The position numbers were made by a program, and so were the translations under genes. Shown piece by piece: positions 50,189 through 57,800 of a stretch of 64,000 bases of DNA. The notes beneath the pieces were generated by a model that ran no database searches, had not been told where the DNA came from, and was given only the letters and a program-made list of their open reading frames with translations. The stretch covers positions 62,001 through 126,000 of the forward strand of contig JANSXS010000003.1 of assembly GCA_024742835.1 (NCBI GenBank), given 5' to 3'. This stretch comes from Paracoccaceae bacterium (GTDB taxonomy: Bacteria; Pseudomonadota; Alphaproteobacteria; Rhodobacterales; Rhodobacteraceae). The first letter of the stretch is position 1; each line of letters opens with the position of its first letter.

Positions 50189-50872
50189 TCAGGTTTCCGA
50201 GACGCGGGTCAGCGACAGGCGGGCAAATTCCAGATGGTCTTTCATCCGGTTCGCCGCCGTCTCGGGTTCGCGCGCGCGGATCGCGTCAAGGATGCGCCGG
50301 TGCTGCACGTTATATTCGGTGATCGTGCGCGTATCCAGCGTCAGATGCCGCATCCGGGTCCAGTCATCCTGCACCCGAACCGAGGATATCTGCCCGATGA
50401 TCCAGATCAGCAGGCCGTTGCCAGTGCTTTCGGCCAGCGCCCTGTGCCAAAGCGTATCTGCCTCGGAAAAGGCCGTGGGATCGTCGAGGCACTCTTCCAT
50501 GCGGCTGCACAGCCCCTCCAGCCGCTCGAAATCCGCGCGCCGGCCATGCAGGACAGTCAGCCGACAGATATGCGGCTCCAGCGCGAAGCGGGTGTCGATA
50601 AGCTCCAGCGGCGTGGCGTTCTCTATCGGGTTCGGGCCAATCCGTTCCGGTGCATGAACCACATAGGTGCCACTTCCGGGCCGCGTTTCGACGATGCCCT
50701 CCTGTTCCAGACGCGCCAGAGCGCGCCGCACTGTGCCGCGCGCCGCGTGAAAGCTTTCTGACAGGACTCGCTCTGGCGGCAGGCGGTCATGCAGTTGCAA
50801 AACACCCTCGGCGATATCGCGTCGAATCTGTGCCGAGATGTCAGCGGCGCCCATTCTTTGTGCATCAGTCAC
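50189..50872 (-). CDS. GntR-family (FCD-domain) transcriptional regulator
   Basis: A 227-aa regulator with an N-terminal winged helix (ISAQIRRDIAEGVLQLHDRL, ARGTVRRALARLEQEGIVETRPGSGTYV) and an all-helical FCD ligand domain with the conserved Asp/His positions (RALAESTGNGLLIW..., MRHLTLDTRTITEYNVQHRRILDAI). The start is a GTG at 50872. It is divergent from the gmaS/glnT-like gene and the likely local regulator; a palindrome sits between them. Confidence 0.93.
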   Translation of the reverse strand: MTDAQRMGAADISAQIRRDIAEGVLQLHDRLPPERVLSESFHAARGTVRRALARLEQEGIVETRPGSGTYVVHAPERIGPNPIENATPLELIDTRFALEPHICRLTVLHGRRADFERLEGLCSRMEECLDDPTAFSEADTLWHRALAESTGNGLLIWIIGQISSVRVQDDWTRMRHLTLDTRTITEYNVQHRRILDAIRAREPETAANRMKDHLEFARLSLTRVSET

Positions 50873-50888
50873 AGGTCACATCCTCACA

Positions 50889-50901
50889 ATTTGTACCAAA
50901 T
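50889..50901. promoter_or_regulatory. Candidate GntR operator ATTTG-TAC-CAAAT
   Basis: A perfect 5-bp inverted repeat with a 3-base centre, 16 bases upstream of the gntR start codon and in the gap shared with the divergent synthetase gene. It resembles the FadR-subfamily pattern (TGGT-N-ACCA types) and the TGTACA palindromes upstream of nfuA. Autoregulation and control of the synthetase operon are inferred. Confidence 0.5.
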
Positions 50902-51087
50902 ATAGACCATTTTACGGGATTGAAAAGCAAATTTGCCTCCTTTGGATCAGTTTCGGTTGACTTTCGGGACGTGCCCCGGAATCGTGTCTGCATGTTCCGC
51001 TCCGGAAACCTTCGTCTTGCGGGACCAACCCAGCCGCCGCAAGCGGGCGTCAGACCTGACCGCGGCAAGACATCAGGGAGTTAGACA

Positions 51088-52566
51088 GTGGCTGAAATGG
51101 ATATTGAAAGATTTGTCGAGGCCCCGGGCCGAGACGAGAAGATCAAGGAAGTCCGCAAGAAGATTGACGAACTTGGAATCGAGTATTTGTATCTACAATT
51201 TGTGTCCGTCACAGGCAAGATCATGGGCAAGGGCATTCCGGCAGACCATTGGGAGCAGGTGGCGAAGAAGGGCTTTCAGCTTGTCTACGGCGCGACGGTC
51301 AATCTGTTTCTCAACCGGGGCGGCGATTACCTGGGCTATGGTCCCGAAGCGGCCGAACTGATCGGCATTCCGGAACCCGAAACCTTCATGCAGTTGCCTT
51401 GGGCACCCGAGATCGGCCGGTTCTACTGCACGCTTTTCCGCAACCGCGAGGAAAAGGAAAATCCCGGTGGCTACCTGACCGCCGACAGCCGTGGCAACCT
51501 GCGCCGCCTGCATGACGAATTCACGAAAAAGCACGGTACCAAACTGCGCATCGGTACCGAGCCGGAAATGATGTGGCTGAAATTCGACGAGAACGGCAAG
51601 CCCAAGGACGGCTTTTCCAAGCCTTATTGCTATCATATCGACCAGTTCGAAAGCTTGCGGCCCGTGTCGCTTCAGGTAATACGCTATGCGCGTAAGATGG
51701 GCCTTGACATGATCCAGGGCGATCACGAGGACGCGCCCGGTCAGCTTGAACTGAACTGGATGTTCGACGACGTGCTTCGCAATGCCGACCGCCTGACCAC
51801 CTATCGTCAGATTTGTGCGCAGGTCGCGCGCGAGCATGGCATTTTCGCCTGTTTCATGACCAAGCCCTTCATGGGTGTCAGCGCCTCTGGCTGCCACCAC
51901 AACATGAGCCTTTGGCACGGGGGCGAGGACCAGTTCGTGAAATGCGGCAACGATCCCGACAACCTGCCCGGCATGGCCGACAATTATATGTATGTGAAGG
52001 GCGGCGAAAACACCTTCATGCCCGATACGGACGATCCGCAGATGCCCGGTGCCGAAGGGCTCAAGGCCATCGGTGGCGTGGTGCATCACCTTCAGGCGCT
52101 GACCGCGATTGGTTGCTCGACCGTGAACTCCTATCGTCGCCTTTGGGACACGGGCTTCTGGGCGCCTGTATTCAGCGACTGGGGCTTTCAGAACCGAACG
52201 ACGGGTCTGCGCGTCTCTGCACCGGGGCGGTTCGAGTACCGCTCGGTGGATAGTATGGTGAACCCCTACATCATGGGGTCCACCCTGTTGGCGGCGATGG
52301 ATGACGGGTTGGAGAACAGCCTTGATCCCGGCGAGCCCGAAGAGCGCAACATCTACGAGGCGATGAAGGCTGGCAAGGATGTCAAGAAACTGCCGATGGG
52401 CCTTGGCGAGGCGCTCGACAAGCTGGCTGAGGACAAGGTGGTGCAGCGCGGGATGCCCGGAGAGATGTATCGCCTTTACGAAGAGTACAAGCGCGACGAG
52501 GTCGCCCGCTTCATGTCCACCGTGACGGAGTGGGACAACGAGATGTACATGGAATGCCTTCCCTGA
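51088..52566 (+). CDS. gmaS: Glutamine synthetase type III / gamma-glutamylmethylamide synthetase
   Basis: ATP-dependent ligase joining an amine to the gamma-carboxyl of glutamate. The 492-aa protein has GS catalytic blocks: IGTEPEMMWLKF, DHEDAPGQLELNWMF, SGCHHNMSLWHGG, STVNSYRRL and NRTTGLRVSAPGRFEYR. It belongs to the GlnT/GmaS group; GmaS makes gamma-glutamylmethylamide from methylamine, and GlnT uses ammonia. The following three genes match the N-methylglutamate synthase subunits, which favours GmaS. GTG 51088 has AGGGAG upstream. Divergent GntR regulator. Confidence 0.88.
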   Translation: MAEMDIERFVEAPGRDEKIKEVRKKIDELGIEYLYLQFVSVTGKIMGKGIPADHWEQVAKKGFQLVYGATVNLFLNRGGDYLGYGPEAAELIGIPEPETFMQLPWAPEIGRFYCTLFRNREEKENPGGYLTADSRGNLRRLHDEFTKKHGTKLRIGTEPEMMWLKFDENGKPKDGFSKPYCYHIDQFESLRPVSLQVIRYARKMGLDMIQGDHEDAPGQLELNWMFDDVLRNADRLTTYRQICAQVAREHGIFACFMTKPFMGVSASGCHHNMSLWHGGEDQFVKCGNDPDNLPGMADNYMYVKGGENTFMPDTDDPQMPGAEGLKAIGGVVHHLQALTAIGCSTVNSYRRLWDTGFWAPVFSDWGFQNRTTGLRVSAPGRFEYRSVDSMVNPYIMGSTLLAAMDDGLENSLDPGEPEERNIYEAMKAGKDVKKLPMGLGEALDKLAEDKVVQRGMPGEMYRLYEEYKRDEVARFMSTVTEWDNEMYMECLP

Positions 52567-52649
52567 GGTGGACCATGGCAAGGGCGGCGGGCAGAGGTGT
52601 CCGCCGCCTGTCTGAACCAACAATCTGAACCCAGAGGAGGCGCACGCGA

Positions 52650-53585
52650 ATGTGTGGAATTGCTGGATTGATACACAAGGGCAAAAGCAGCGCGGTCGGA
52701 TCAGAGATGACCGCCATGCTGCAAGCCCTCAAGCATCGCGGACCGGACAGCACCGGCTACGCGGTGTATGGCACGCCGACCGAGGGCGATTTCATCATGC
52801 GCCTGAAGGTGGCCGAGGCCGAGGACCGCGCCAAGGGCCGCGGCGTGCATCAGCTCATCAGGGACCGTATCGCAGTGGTGGAGGAGATCCTGAAAGAGCA
52901 TGGCGCCCAGGTGAAATCCAAGGATGCTGCAACGGAATACGCCCTGCGCTACGTGTTGAGCATGACTGGCGATGTCGCGGCCATGGCCGAGCATATCGAG
53001 GAGAACGAGGGGGTCGAGATCCTGTCCTTTGGCAACGGGCTTGAACTGATCAAGGATCTGGGCGACGCGACGGTGGTGTCCGAGCAATACGGCCTGACCG
53101 GCTTTCAGGGCACCCATGCCATCGGGCACACGCGGATGGCTACGGAATCGGATGTCGATATCAAGTCGGCGCATCCCTACTGGGCGTTTCCCTATAACGA
53201 CGTCAGCGTCGTGCATAACGGGCAGATCACGAATTACTGGATCATGCGCCGCGAGATGGAACGCAAGGGACACCGCTTCATGTCCAATTGCGACTCAGAG
53301 CTTCTGGCGGTCTACACCGCGCATAACCTTGCCAACGGGGTGTCGCTTGAAGACAGCCTGCGCAACTCCATCCAGGAAATCGACGGCGTTTTCACCTATC
53401 TCGTGGCAACCAAGGATCAGCTTGGCCTGGCCAAGGACACGATGGCGGCAAAACCGCTGGTTCTTTACGAATCCGACGACCTGATCGCAATGGCAAGCGA
53501 AGAAGTCGCCATCCGGGCCATCCTGCCCGAGGAAATCGATACGACAGACCCTTACGACGAGGAGGTCCGGGTATGGCAAGCGTAA
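52650..53585 (+). CDS. mgsA: Class II glutamine amidotransferase, MgsA-like
   Basis: Ntn-type amidotransferase whose Cys2 (MCGIAGLIHKG) becomes the N-terminal nucleophile. The 311-aa protein has HRGPDSTGYAVYG, TRMATES, VVHNGQITNYW and SNCDSELLAVY, corresponding to the glutaminase domain of glutamate synthase. In the methylamine pathway MgsA acts on gamma-glutamylmethylamide and passes methylamine on to the synthase. It is preceded by GAGGAGG at 52636 and overlaps the next gene by 13 bases. Confidence 0.9.
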   Translation: MCGIAGLIHKGKSSAVGSEMTAMLQALKHRGPDSTGYAVYGTPTEGDFIMRLKVAEAEDRAKGRGVHQLIRDRIAVVEEILKEHGAQVKSKDAATEYALRYVLSMTGDVAAMAEHIEENEGVEILSFGNGLELIKDLGDATVVSEQYGLTGFQGTHAIGHTRMATESDVDIKSAHPYWAFPYNDVSVVHNGQITNYWIMRREMERKGHRFMSNCDSELLAVYTAHNLANGVSLEDSLRNSIQEIDGVFTYLVATKDQLGLAKDTMAAKPLVLYESDDLIAMASEEVAIRAILPEEIDTTDPYDEEVRVWQA

Positions 53586-54442
53586 CCGACGCAGAACTCA
53601 AGCAAATGACCCAGGAAGAGCGGGTGACCGCCCTGGGTATGCGTACCGAGGCCTTGACGGGCAAGACGCTTTACGTGGAATTCGACGTCGATGCCGAAGA
53701 ACGGTTTACCTATCCGTGGGCACCGGACGTCGATTTCAACAAGCGTACCGAGCTTGATACCGACAACATGACCACGACCGAGGTGAACTCGGCCATCCGC
53801 GATCTGATGCGCGAAGGTTATGGCACAATCGTGCTCAAGAACCCGCGGGGCAAGCACTCTCTGGGCGTCGGTATCCTGAGCCGTCTGAACCTCATCATCG
53901 AAGGTTCCACAGGATATTTTGGCGTGGGTCTGATCGACGGGCCGAACGTGCGTATCAGCGGGCGTGTGGGCTGGTCCTGTGCCGAAAACATGATGTCGGG
54001 CACGGTTGTCATTGAAAAGAACGCGGGCTCGACCTTTGGTGCCGCGATCCGTGGTGGCGATCTGGTCTGCAAGGGCTCTGTCGGGTCGCGCACAGGCATC
54101 GACATGAAGGGCGGCACGATCCTTGTGGGGGGTGACACCGGCGCGCTGTCGGGCTTCATGATGCAGCGTGGGCGCATGATCGTGTGCGGCAATGCCGGCA
54201 AGAACCTTGGCGATTCGATGTATGACGGCACCATCTATGTGGGCGGTGAGATCAAGTCGCTAGGCGTGGATGCGATAGAGGCGGAACTGACCGATCTCGA
54301 TCGCGCGTGGCTGACCCGCAAGCTCAAGCAATACGGGCTTCTGCCCGACAAGGGCGTGGATCACTTCACCAAGGTTGTCGCAGGCAAACAGCTCTGGAAC
54401 TACGACAATCTGGAAGCGAACGAAAAGAAACTCATTCTCTGA
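53573..54442 (+). CDS. mgsB: Glutamate-synthase C-terminal (GXGXG) domain protein, MgsB-like
   Basis: A 289-aa protein equal to the GltB C-terminal beta-helix domain: repeats of GxxxG-type turns (VRISGRVGWSCAENMMSGTV, GGDLVCKGSVGSRTGIDMKGG, MIVCGNAGKNLGDSMYDGTI). In GltB this domain is structural and links active sites; as a separate polypeptide it is MgsB of N-methylglutamate synthase or GlxC of rhizobia. It overlaps mgsA by 13 bases. Confidence 0.9.
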   Translation: MASVTDAELKQMTQEERVTALGMRTEALTGKTLYVEFDVDAEERFTYPWAPDVDFNKRTELDTDNMTTTEVNSAIRDLMREGYGTIVLKNPRGKHSLGVGILSRLNLIIEGSTGYFGVGLIDGPNVRISGRVGWSCAENMMSGTVVIEKNAGSTFGAAIRGGDLVCKGSVGSRTGIDMKGGTILVGGDTGALSGFMMQRGRMIVCGNAGKNLGDSMYDGTIYVGGEIKSLGVDAIEAELTDLDRAWLTRKLKQYGLLPDKGVDHFTKVVAGKQLWNYDNLEANEKKLIL

Positions 54443-54501
54443 TTTCGGCCCCAGCCCCTGTCCCGGGGCTGTGCCATTCCCTCTAGGAAAGGATATGACA
54501 T

Positions 54502-55869
54502 ATGGCTGATGGTGATCTGCCGCAGAAAAAACCGCTGAACCGCGATGTGAACCGCATCGGTGACAGCTTTATCTTCCCGCCGCGCGTGATGGATGACATC
54601 CACATCAAGTCAGAGCTTGGCCGCTACCGGATGAGAGCATTTTCGCTCTTCAAAAAGATCCCGCATTGGGATGATCTGACATTCCTGCCCGGCACGCTGA
54701 CGCGTTTCGTGATCGAGGGCTACCGCGAGAAATGCGAAACCAAGACAGTGATTGGCCCGCGCGCGAAAAAGCCGCTGGAGCTGGATATCCCGATCTACAT
54801 CACCGGCATGTCCTTTGGCGCGCTGTCGTATGAGGCCAAGACGGCCCTTGCGCGCGGGGCCACGATGGCCGGCACCGCGACCTGTTCGGGCGAGGGCGGT
54901 ATGATCCCTGACGAGCGGCGGTTCAGCTCCAAGTGGTTCTATCAGTGCATCCAGTCGCGCTATGGCTTCAACCCCAACCACCTCGTACTGGCCGATGGCG
55001 TCGAGTTCTTCATCGGGCAGGGCTGCAAGGTTGGCCTTGGCGGGCACCTGATGGGCCAGAAGGTGACCGATCAGGTCGCCGAGATGCGCAGCTTGCCCGC
55101 CGGGATCGACCAACGCTCGCCTGCACGTCACCCCGACTGGCTGGGCCCGGATGACCTTGCGCTCAAGATCCAGGAGATCCGCGAGGCGACAGACTGGCAG
55201 ATCCCGATCCAGTTGAAACTTGGCGCGGCACGGGTCTATGACGACGTGCGCATGGCCGTGAAATGTGACCCGGACTCTATTTATATCGACGGGATGGAAG
55301 GCGGCACCGGGGCCGGTCCGCACCTTGCCACCGAGGACACGGGCGTGCCCGGCATGGCGGCGATCCGTCAGGCCCGCAAGGCCATCGACGATCTGGGCAA
55401 GCGCGGCGAGATCAGCCTTGTCTACGCGGGCGGTATCCGCAACGGCGCTGACGTGGCCAAGGCCATCGCCCTTGGGGCCGATGCGATTGCCATCGGTCAT
55501 TCGGCCATGATGGCACTGAACTGCAACAAGGACATCCCAGAGGCCAACTTCCCCGAGGAAATCGGTGCCGATCCGGGCTATTGCTACCATTGCCACACGG
55601 GTCGCTGCCCGGTGGGCGTGGCCACGCAAGACCCCAAGCTGCGCGCGCGGCTCGACCCCGACGAGGCGGCGGAGCGGGTATACAACTTCCTGCATACGCT
55701 CACCATAGAGGCGCAGCTTTTCGCGCGGGCCTGCGGCAAGACCTATCTGCATAGTCTGGAGCCGGAAGACCTCGCGGCGCTGACGATGGAATCCTCGACG
55801 CCCATGGCGGGCGTGCCGCTGGCAGGGACGAGCCACACCGTGGGCGTCGAGGATTATCACCACTTGTAA
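54502..55869 (+). CDS. mgsC: FMN-dependent glutamate-synthase-like subunit, MgsC-like
   Basis: A 455-aa protein equal to the FMN and iron-sulfur domain of glutamate synthase: SFGALSYEAKTALARGA, CSGEGGMIPDERR, KLGAARVYDDVRMAVKCD, DGMEGGTGAGPHLATED, YAGGIRNGADVAKAIALGAD and cysteines in CYHCHTGRCPVGVATQD. It catalyses the reductive transfer onto 2-oxoglutarate. The separate subunits and the order after gmaS match methylamine-linked N-methylglutamate synthase, but glxD-type function with ammonia cannot be excluded. Confidence 0.9.
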   Translation: MADGDLPQKKPLNRDVNRIGDSFIFPPRVMDDIHIKSELGRYRMRAFSLFKKIPHWDDLTFLPGTLTRFVIEGYREKCETKTVIGPRAKKPLELDIPIYITGMSFGALSYEAKTALARGATMAGTATCSGEGGMIPDERRFSSKWFYQCIQSRYGFNPNHLVLADGVEFFIGQGCKVGLGGHLMGQKVTDQVAEMRSLPAGIDQRSPARHPDWLGPDDLALKIQEIREATDWQIPIQLKLGAARVYDDVRMAVKCDPDSIYIDGMEGGTGAGPHLATEDTGVPGMAAIRQARKAIDDLGKRGEISLVYAGGIRNGADVAKAIALGADAIAIGHSAMMALNCNKDIPEANFPEEIGADPGYCYHCHTGRCPVGVATQDPKLRARLDPDEAAERVYNFLHTLTIEAQLFARACGKTYLHSLEPEDLAALTMESSTPMAGVPLAGTSHTVGVEDYHHL

Positions 55870-55871
55870 AT

Positions 55872-55928
55872 GGTGGGTTCAAGAACCCACCCTACGGATC
55901 ATGCGTAGGGTGGGGGATACCCCCCACC
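55872..55928. repeat. Triple interlocking palindrome after mgsC
   Basis: Three overlapping stems within 57 bases: GGTGGGTT (55872-55879)/AACCCACC (55884-55891), CCCTACG (55890-55896)/CGTAGGG (55904-55910), and GGTGGGGG (55909-55916)/CCCCCACC (55921-55928). It begins two bases after the mgsC stop codon and ends 17 bases before the next gene. It looks like a dispersed extragenic palindrome and may set the expression ratio across the operon. Confidence 0.75.
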
Positions 55929-55945
55929 TGATGGAGGACTAACAC

Positions 55946-56359
55946 ATGGCTGGAACTCAATACCGCGGCTCCGAGATCAAGGATGTCGACCAGTTCCTGA
56001 AAGACGCGGCCGGGCTGGAATCCGAGCGCGAAAAGGAAATCGGCCAGCATATCGGCTATCGCTATGACGTGAACCTTGTGCCCGATTACAAGCGCATCAC
56101 GCCCTATCTTGAAAAATACATGGAGGTCATGGGCTGGGACGACCTGAACTGGTTGGAGGATGTTCATATGGGCTATGAAGATGGCTCGCCTGCCGTCTTT
56201 GACCGTAACAACAACGGCTGGATCCGGGTGCCCGACTCGATCGAGTTACCGGATAACCAGCAGGACCGGGACATGATCGCGCGGGAGCTTCTTTTGAAAT
56301 TCCAGATGAGCGACCGCCATCCACTGGTTGCCTTGCGCAAGGCTTATATGAAATTCTGA
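55946..56359 (+). CDS. Unknown acidic protein following mgsC (137 aa)
   Basis: Not recognised. A soluble, acidic protein with no signal peptide, membrane segment or cofactor motif. Notable features are GQHIGYRYDVNLVPDYKRIT, a Trp-rich stretch (MGWDDLNWLEDVHMGYED) and VFDRNNNGWIRVPDSIE. ATG 55946 is preceded by GGAGGAC. It lies between the synthase genes and a nitrilase-family gene in an otherwise tightly packed run; a small subunit or assembly factor for the synthase is possible, but this is inference. Confidence 0.8.
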   Translation: MAGTQYRGSEIKDVDQFLKDAAGLESEREKEIGQHIGYRYDVNLVPDYKRITPYLEKYMEVMGWDDLNWLEDVHMGYEDGSPAVFDRNNNGWIRVPDSIELPDNQQDRDMIARELLLKFQMSDRHPLVALRKAYMKF

Positions 56360-56363
56360 ATCA

Positions 56364-57212
56364 ATGACGCGCCCGCTCAACATCGCCTGTCTTCAGACCC
56401 GCCCCATGCCTGATATGGTTTCGGCGCTGGAAGAGGCGTTGCCGCTTGCCCGTCAGGCGGTAGAGGCGGGCGCGGAGATGCTTTTCCTGCCGGAATATTG
56501 CGGCGGGCTTCGCACAGATGGTCCCGCCGTCGCGCCGCCCTCGGCCCCGGCGGGCGCACATATGTTTTTTGACCAGATGCGGCTTTTTGCCAAGCGCCAC
56601 TCCGTCTGGCTGAACCTCGGCTCGATTGCCGTGGATGGGCTGGACGGGCGCATCATCAACCGCGGTTTCATGATTGACGACACGGGCAATATCACCGGGC
56701 AATATGACAAGATCCACATGTTCGACATCCAGCTGAGCGAGACAGAGGTCTTCCGCGAAAGCGCGCATGTCAGCCCCGGCGACTGTGCCGTGATCCACGA
56801 CACGCCGAAGGCCCGCATCGGCCATACGATCTGCTACGACCTGCGCTTTCCCGAGCTTTTCCGCGATCTGGCCAAGTCCGGGGCGGAAATTCTGATCTGT
56901 CCCGCCGCCTTCACCAAGAAGACCGGGCAGGCGCATTGGCATGTCCTGAACCGCGCCCGCGCCATCGAAAGCACGCGTTTTGTGGTGTCGGCCTGTGCCA
57001 CCGGCCCGGTGCCGGGCGGCGGAGAGACATTCGGCCATTCGCTTATCATCAACCCGTGGGGCGAGGTACTGGCTGACGGTGGCACGGAGCCGGGCCTCAT
57101 ACAGGCCACCATCGACCTTGACGAGGTAGCGGCCGCCGCCGGGCGTGTGCCCAGCCTGACCGCCGACCGTCCCTTTACCCTTGACCCAGACAGCAAAAGG
57201 AACGTGGCATGA
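56364..57212 (+). CDS. Nitrilase-superfamily carbon-nitrogen hydrolase (Nit2-like amidase)
   Basis: A 282-aa amidase with the complete triad Glu44 (FLPEYCGG), Lys116 (GQYDKIHMFD) and Cys157 (ICYDLRFPELF). The closest pattern is the Nit1/Nit2 group: omega-amidases acting on 2-oxoglutaramate or deaminated glutathione. An omega-amidase would fit beside a glutamine-synthetase-type ligase, but the substrate is not proven by sequence. It starts four bases after the previous stop and overlaps the next gene by four. Confidence 0.9.
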   Translation: MTRPLNIACLQTRPMPDMVSALEEALPLARQAVEAGAEMLFLPEYCGGLRTDGPAVAPPSAPAGAHMFFDQMRLFAKRHSVWLNLGSIAVDGLDGRIINRGFMIDDTGNITGQYDKIHMFDIQLSETEVFRESAHVSPGDCAVIHDTPKARIGHTICYDLRFPELFRDLAKSGAEILICPAAFTKKTGQAHWHVLNRARAIESTRFVVSACATGPVPGGGETFGHSLIINPWGEVLADGGTEPGLIQATIDLDEVAAAAGRVPSLTADRPFTLDPDSKRNVA

Positions 57213-57799
57213 GCTCGCTCGCCGCCTCTCTCGGCCAAAGCTATTCGGATCACCCGCTGCGTCTGGCTTTTCTCAAGTGGCAATGCCATGTGCGCCAGTT
57301 CGCGATGCGCGAAAACGATGGCCGGCCCGACGACGCGATCATGCCAGATGTGATTCCCGCCGGGATGACGGAACCGCTTGGCGCGATCATCACGGTGATG
57401 AACAAGGCACCGGGCTATTCCGTGACGCCCGAGTTGCAGCACATGGCCGCCAAGACGAACGATCCCGCGCAGATCCGCAATGCGGCGATCCAGTTCCTGT
57501 CCGCGACCTATTACCAGAAGGCACGGGAGTTCTCGGATATCCTGACAGCCACCTTTCCGCCCGGCAGCGCGGGTGCCAAAACGCTGCACGAGGCGGGCCG
57601 CGCCACGCTGATTTTCGAGCATTACGGCCAGCGGTTCGAACTGGATTGCAAGGTCTGGCGACTGGCACCGCATAACCTGCTGCATCAGGCTACGATGGCG
57701 CATAACATCCTTTTCAACCCCGCGCTCCCCCCCACGACAGAGGTGCTGGGGTTCGAGCCGGACTGGGATGCAAGCCGGTCTGACCCTCCGGTGCGCTGA
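57209..57799 (+). CDS. Unknown soluble protein coupled to amidase and P450 (196 aa)
   Basis: Not recognised. 196 aa, no signal peptide or membrane helix. Conserved-looking features are HPLRLAFLKWQCHVRQFAMR, GRPDDAIMPDV, AIITVMNKAPGYSVTPE, a helical middle, FEHYGQRFELDCKVWRL and the C-terminal GFEPDWDASRSDPPVR. The ATG overlaps the amidase stop in an ATGA junction, and the P450 starts one base after its stop, so it is translated with both. Strong codon bias supports real coding. Confidence 0.82.
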   Translation: MSSLAASLGQSYSDHPLRLAFLKWQCHVRQFAMRENDGRPDDAIMPDVIPAGMTEPLGAIITVMNKAPGYSVTPELQHMAAKTNDPAQIRNAAIQFLSATYYQKAREFSDILTATFPPGSAGAKTLHEAGRATLIFEHYGQRFELDCKVWRLAPHNLLHQATMAHNILFNPALPPTTEVLGFEPDWDASRSDPPVR

Positions 57800-57800
57800 C

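Noticed and set aside
51193..52623. 476-aa minus-strand frame over the gmaS/glnT gene
   Set aside because: Antisense of a clear glutamine synthetase; no credible start or motif.
54610..55863. 417-aa minus-strand frame over mgsC
   Set aside because: Antisense shadow with His/Arg-rich composition; mgsC has cofactor motifs and a ribosome-binding site.
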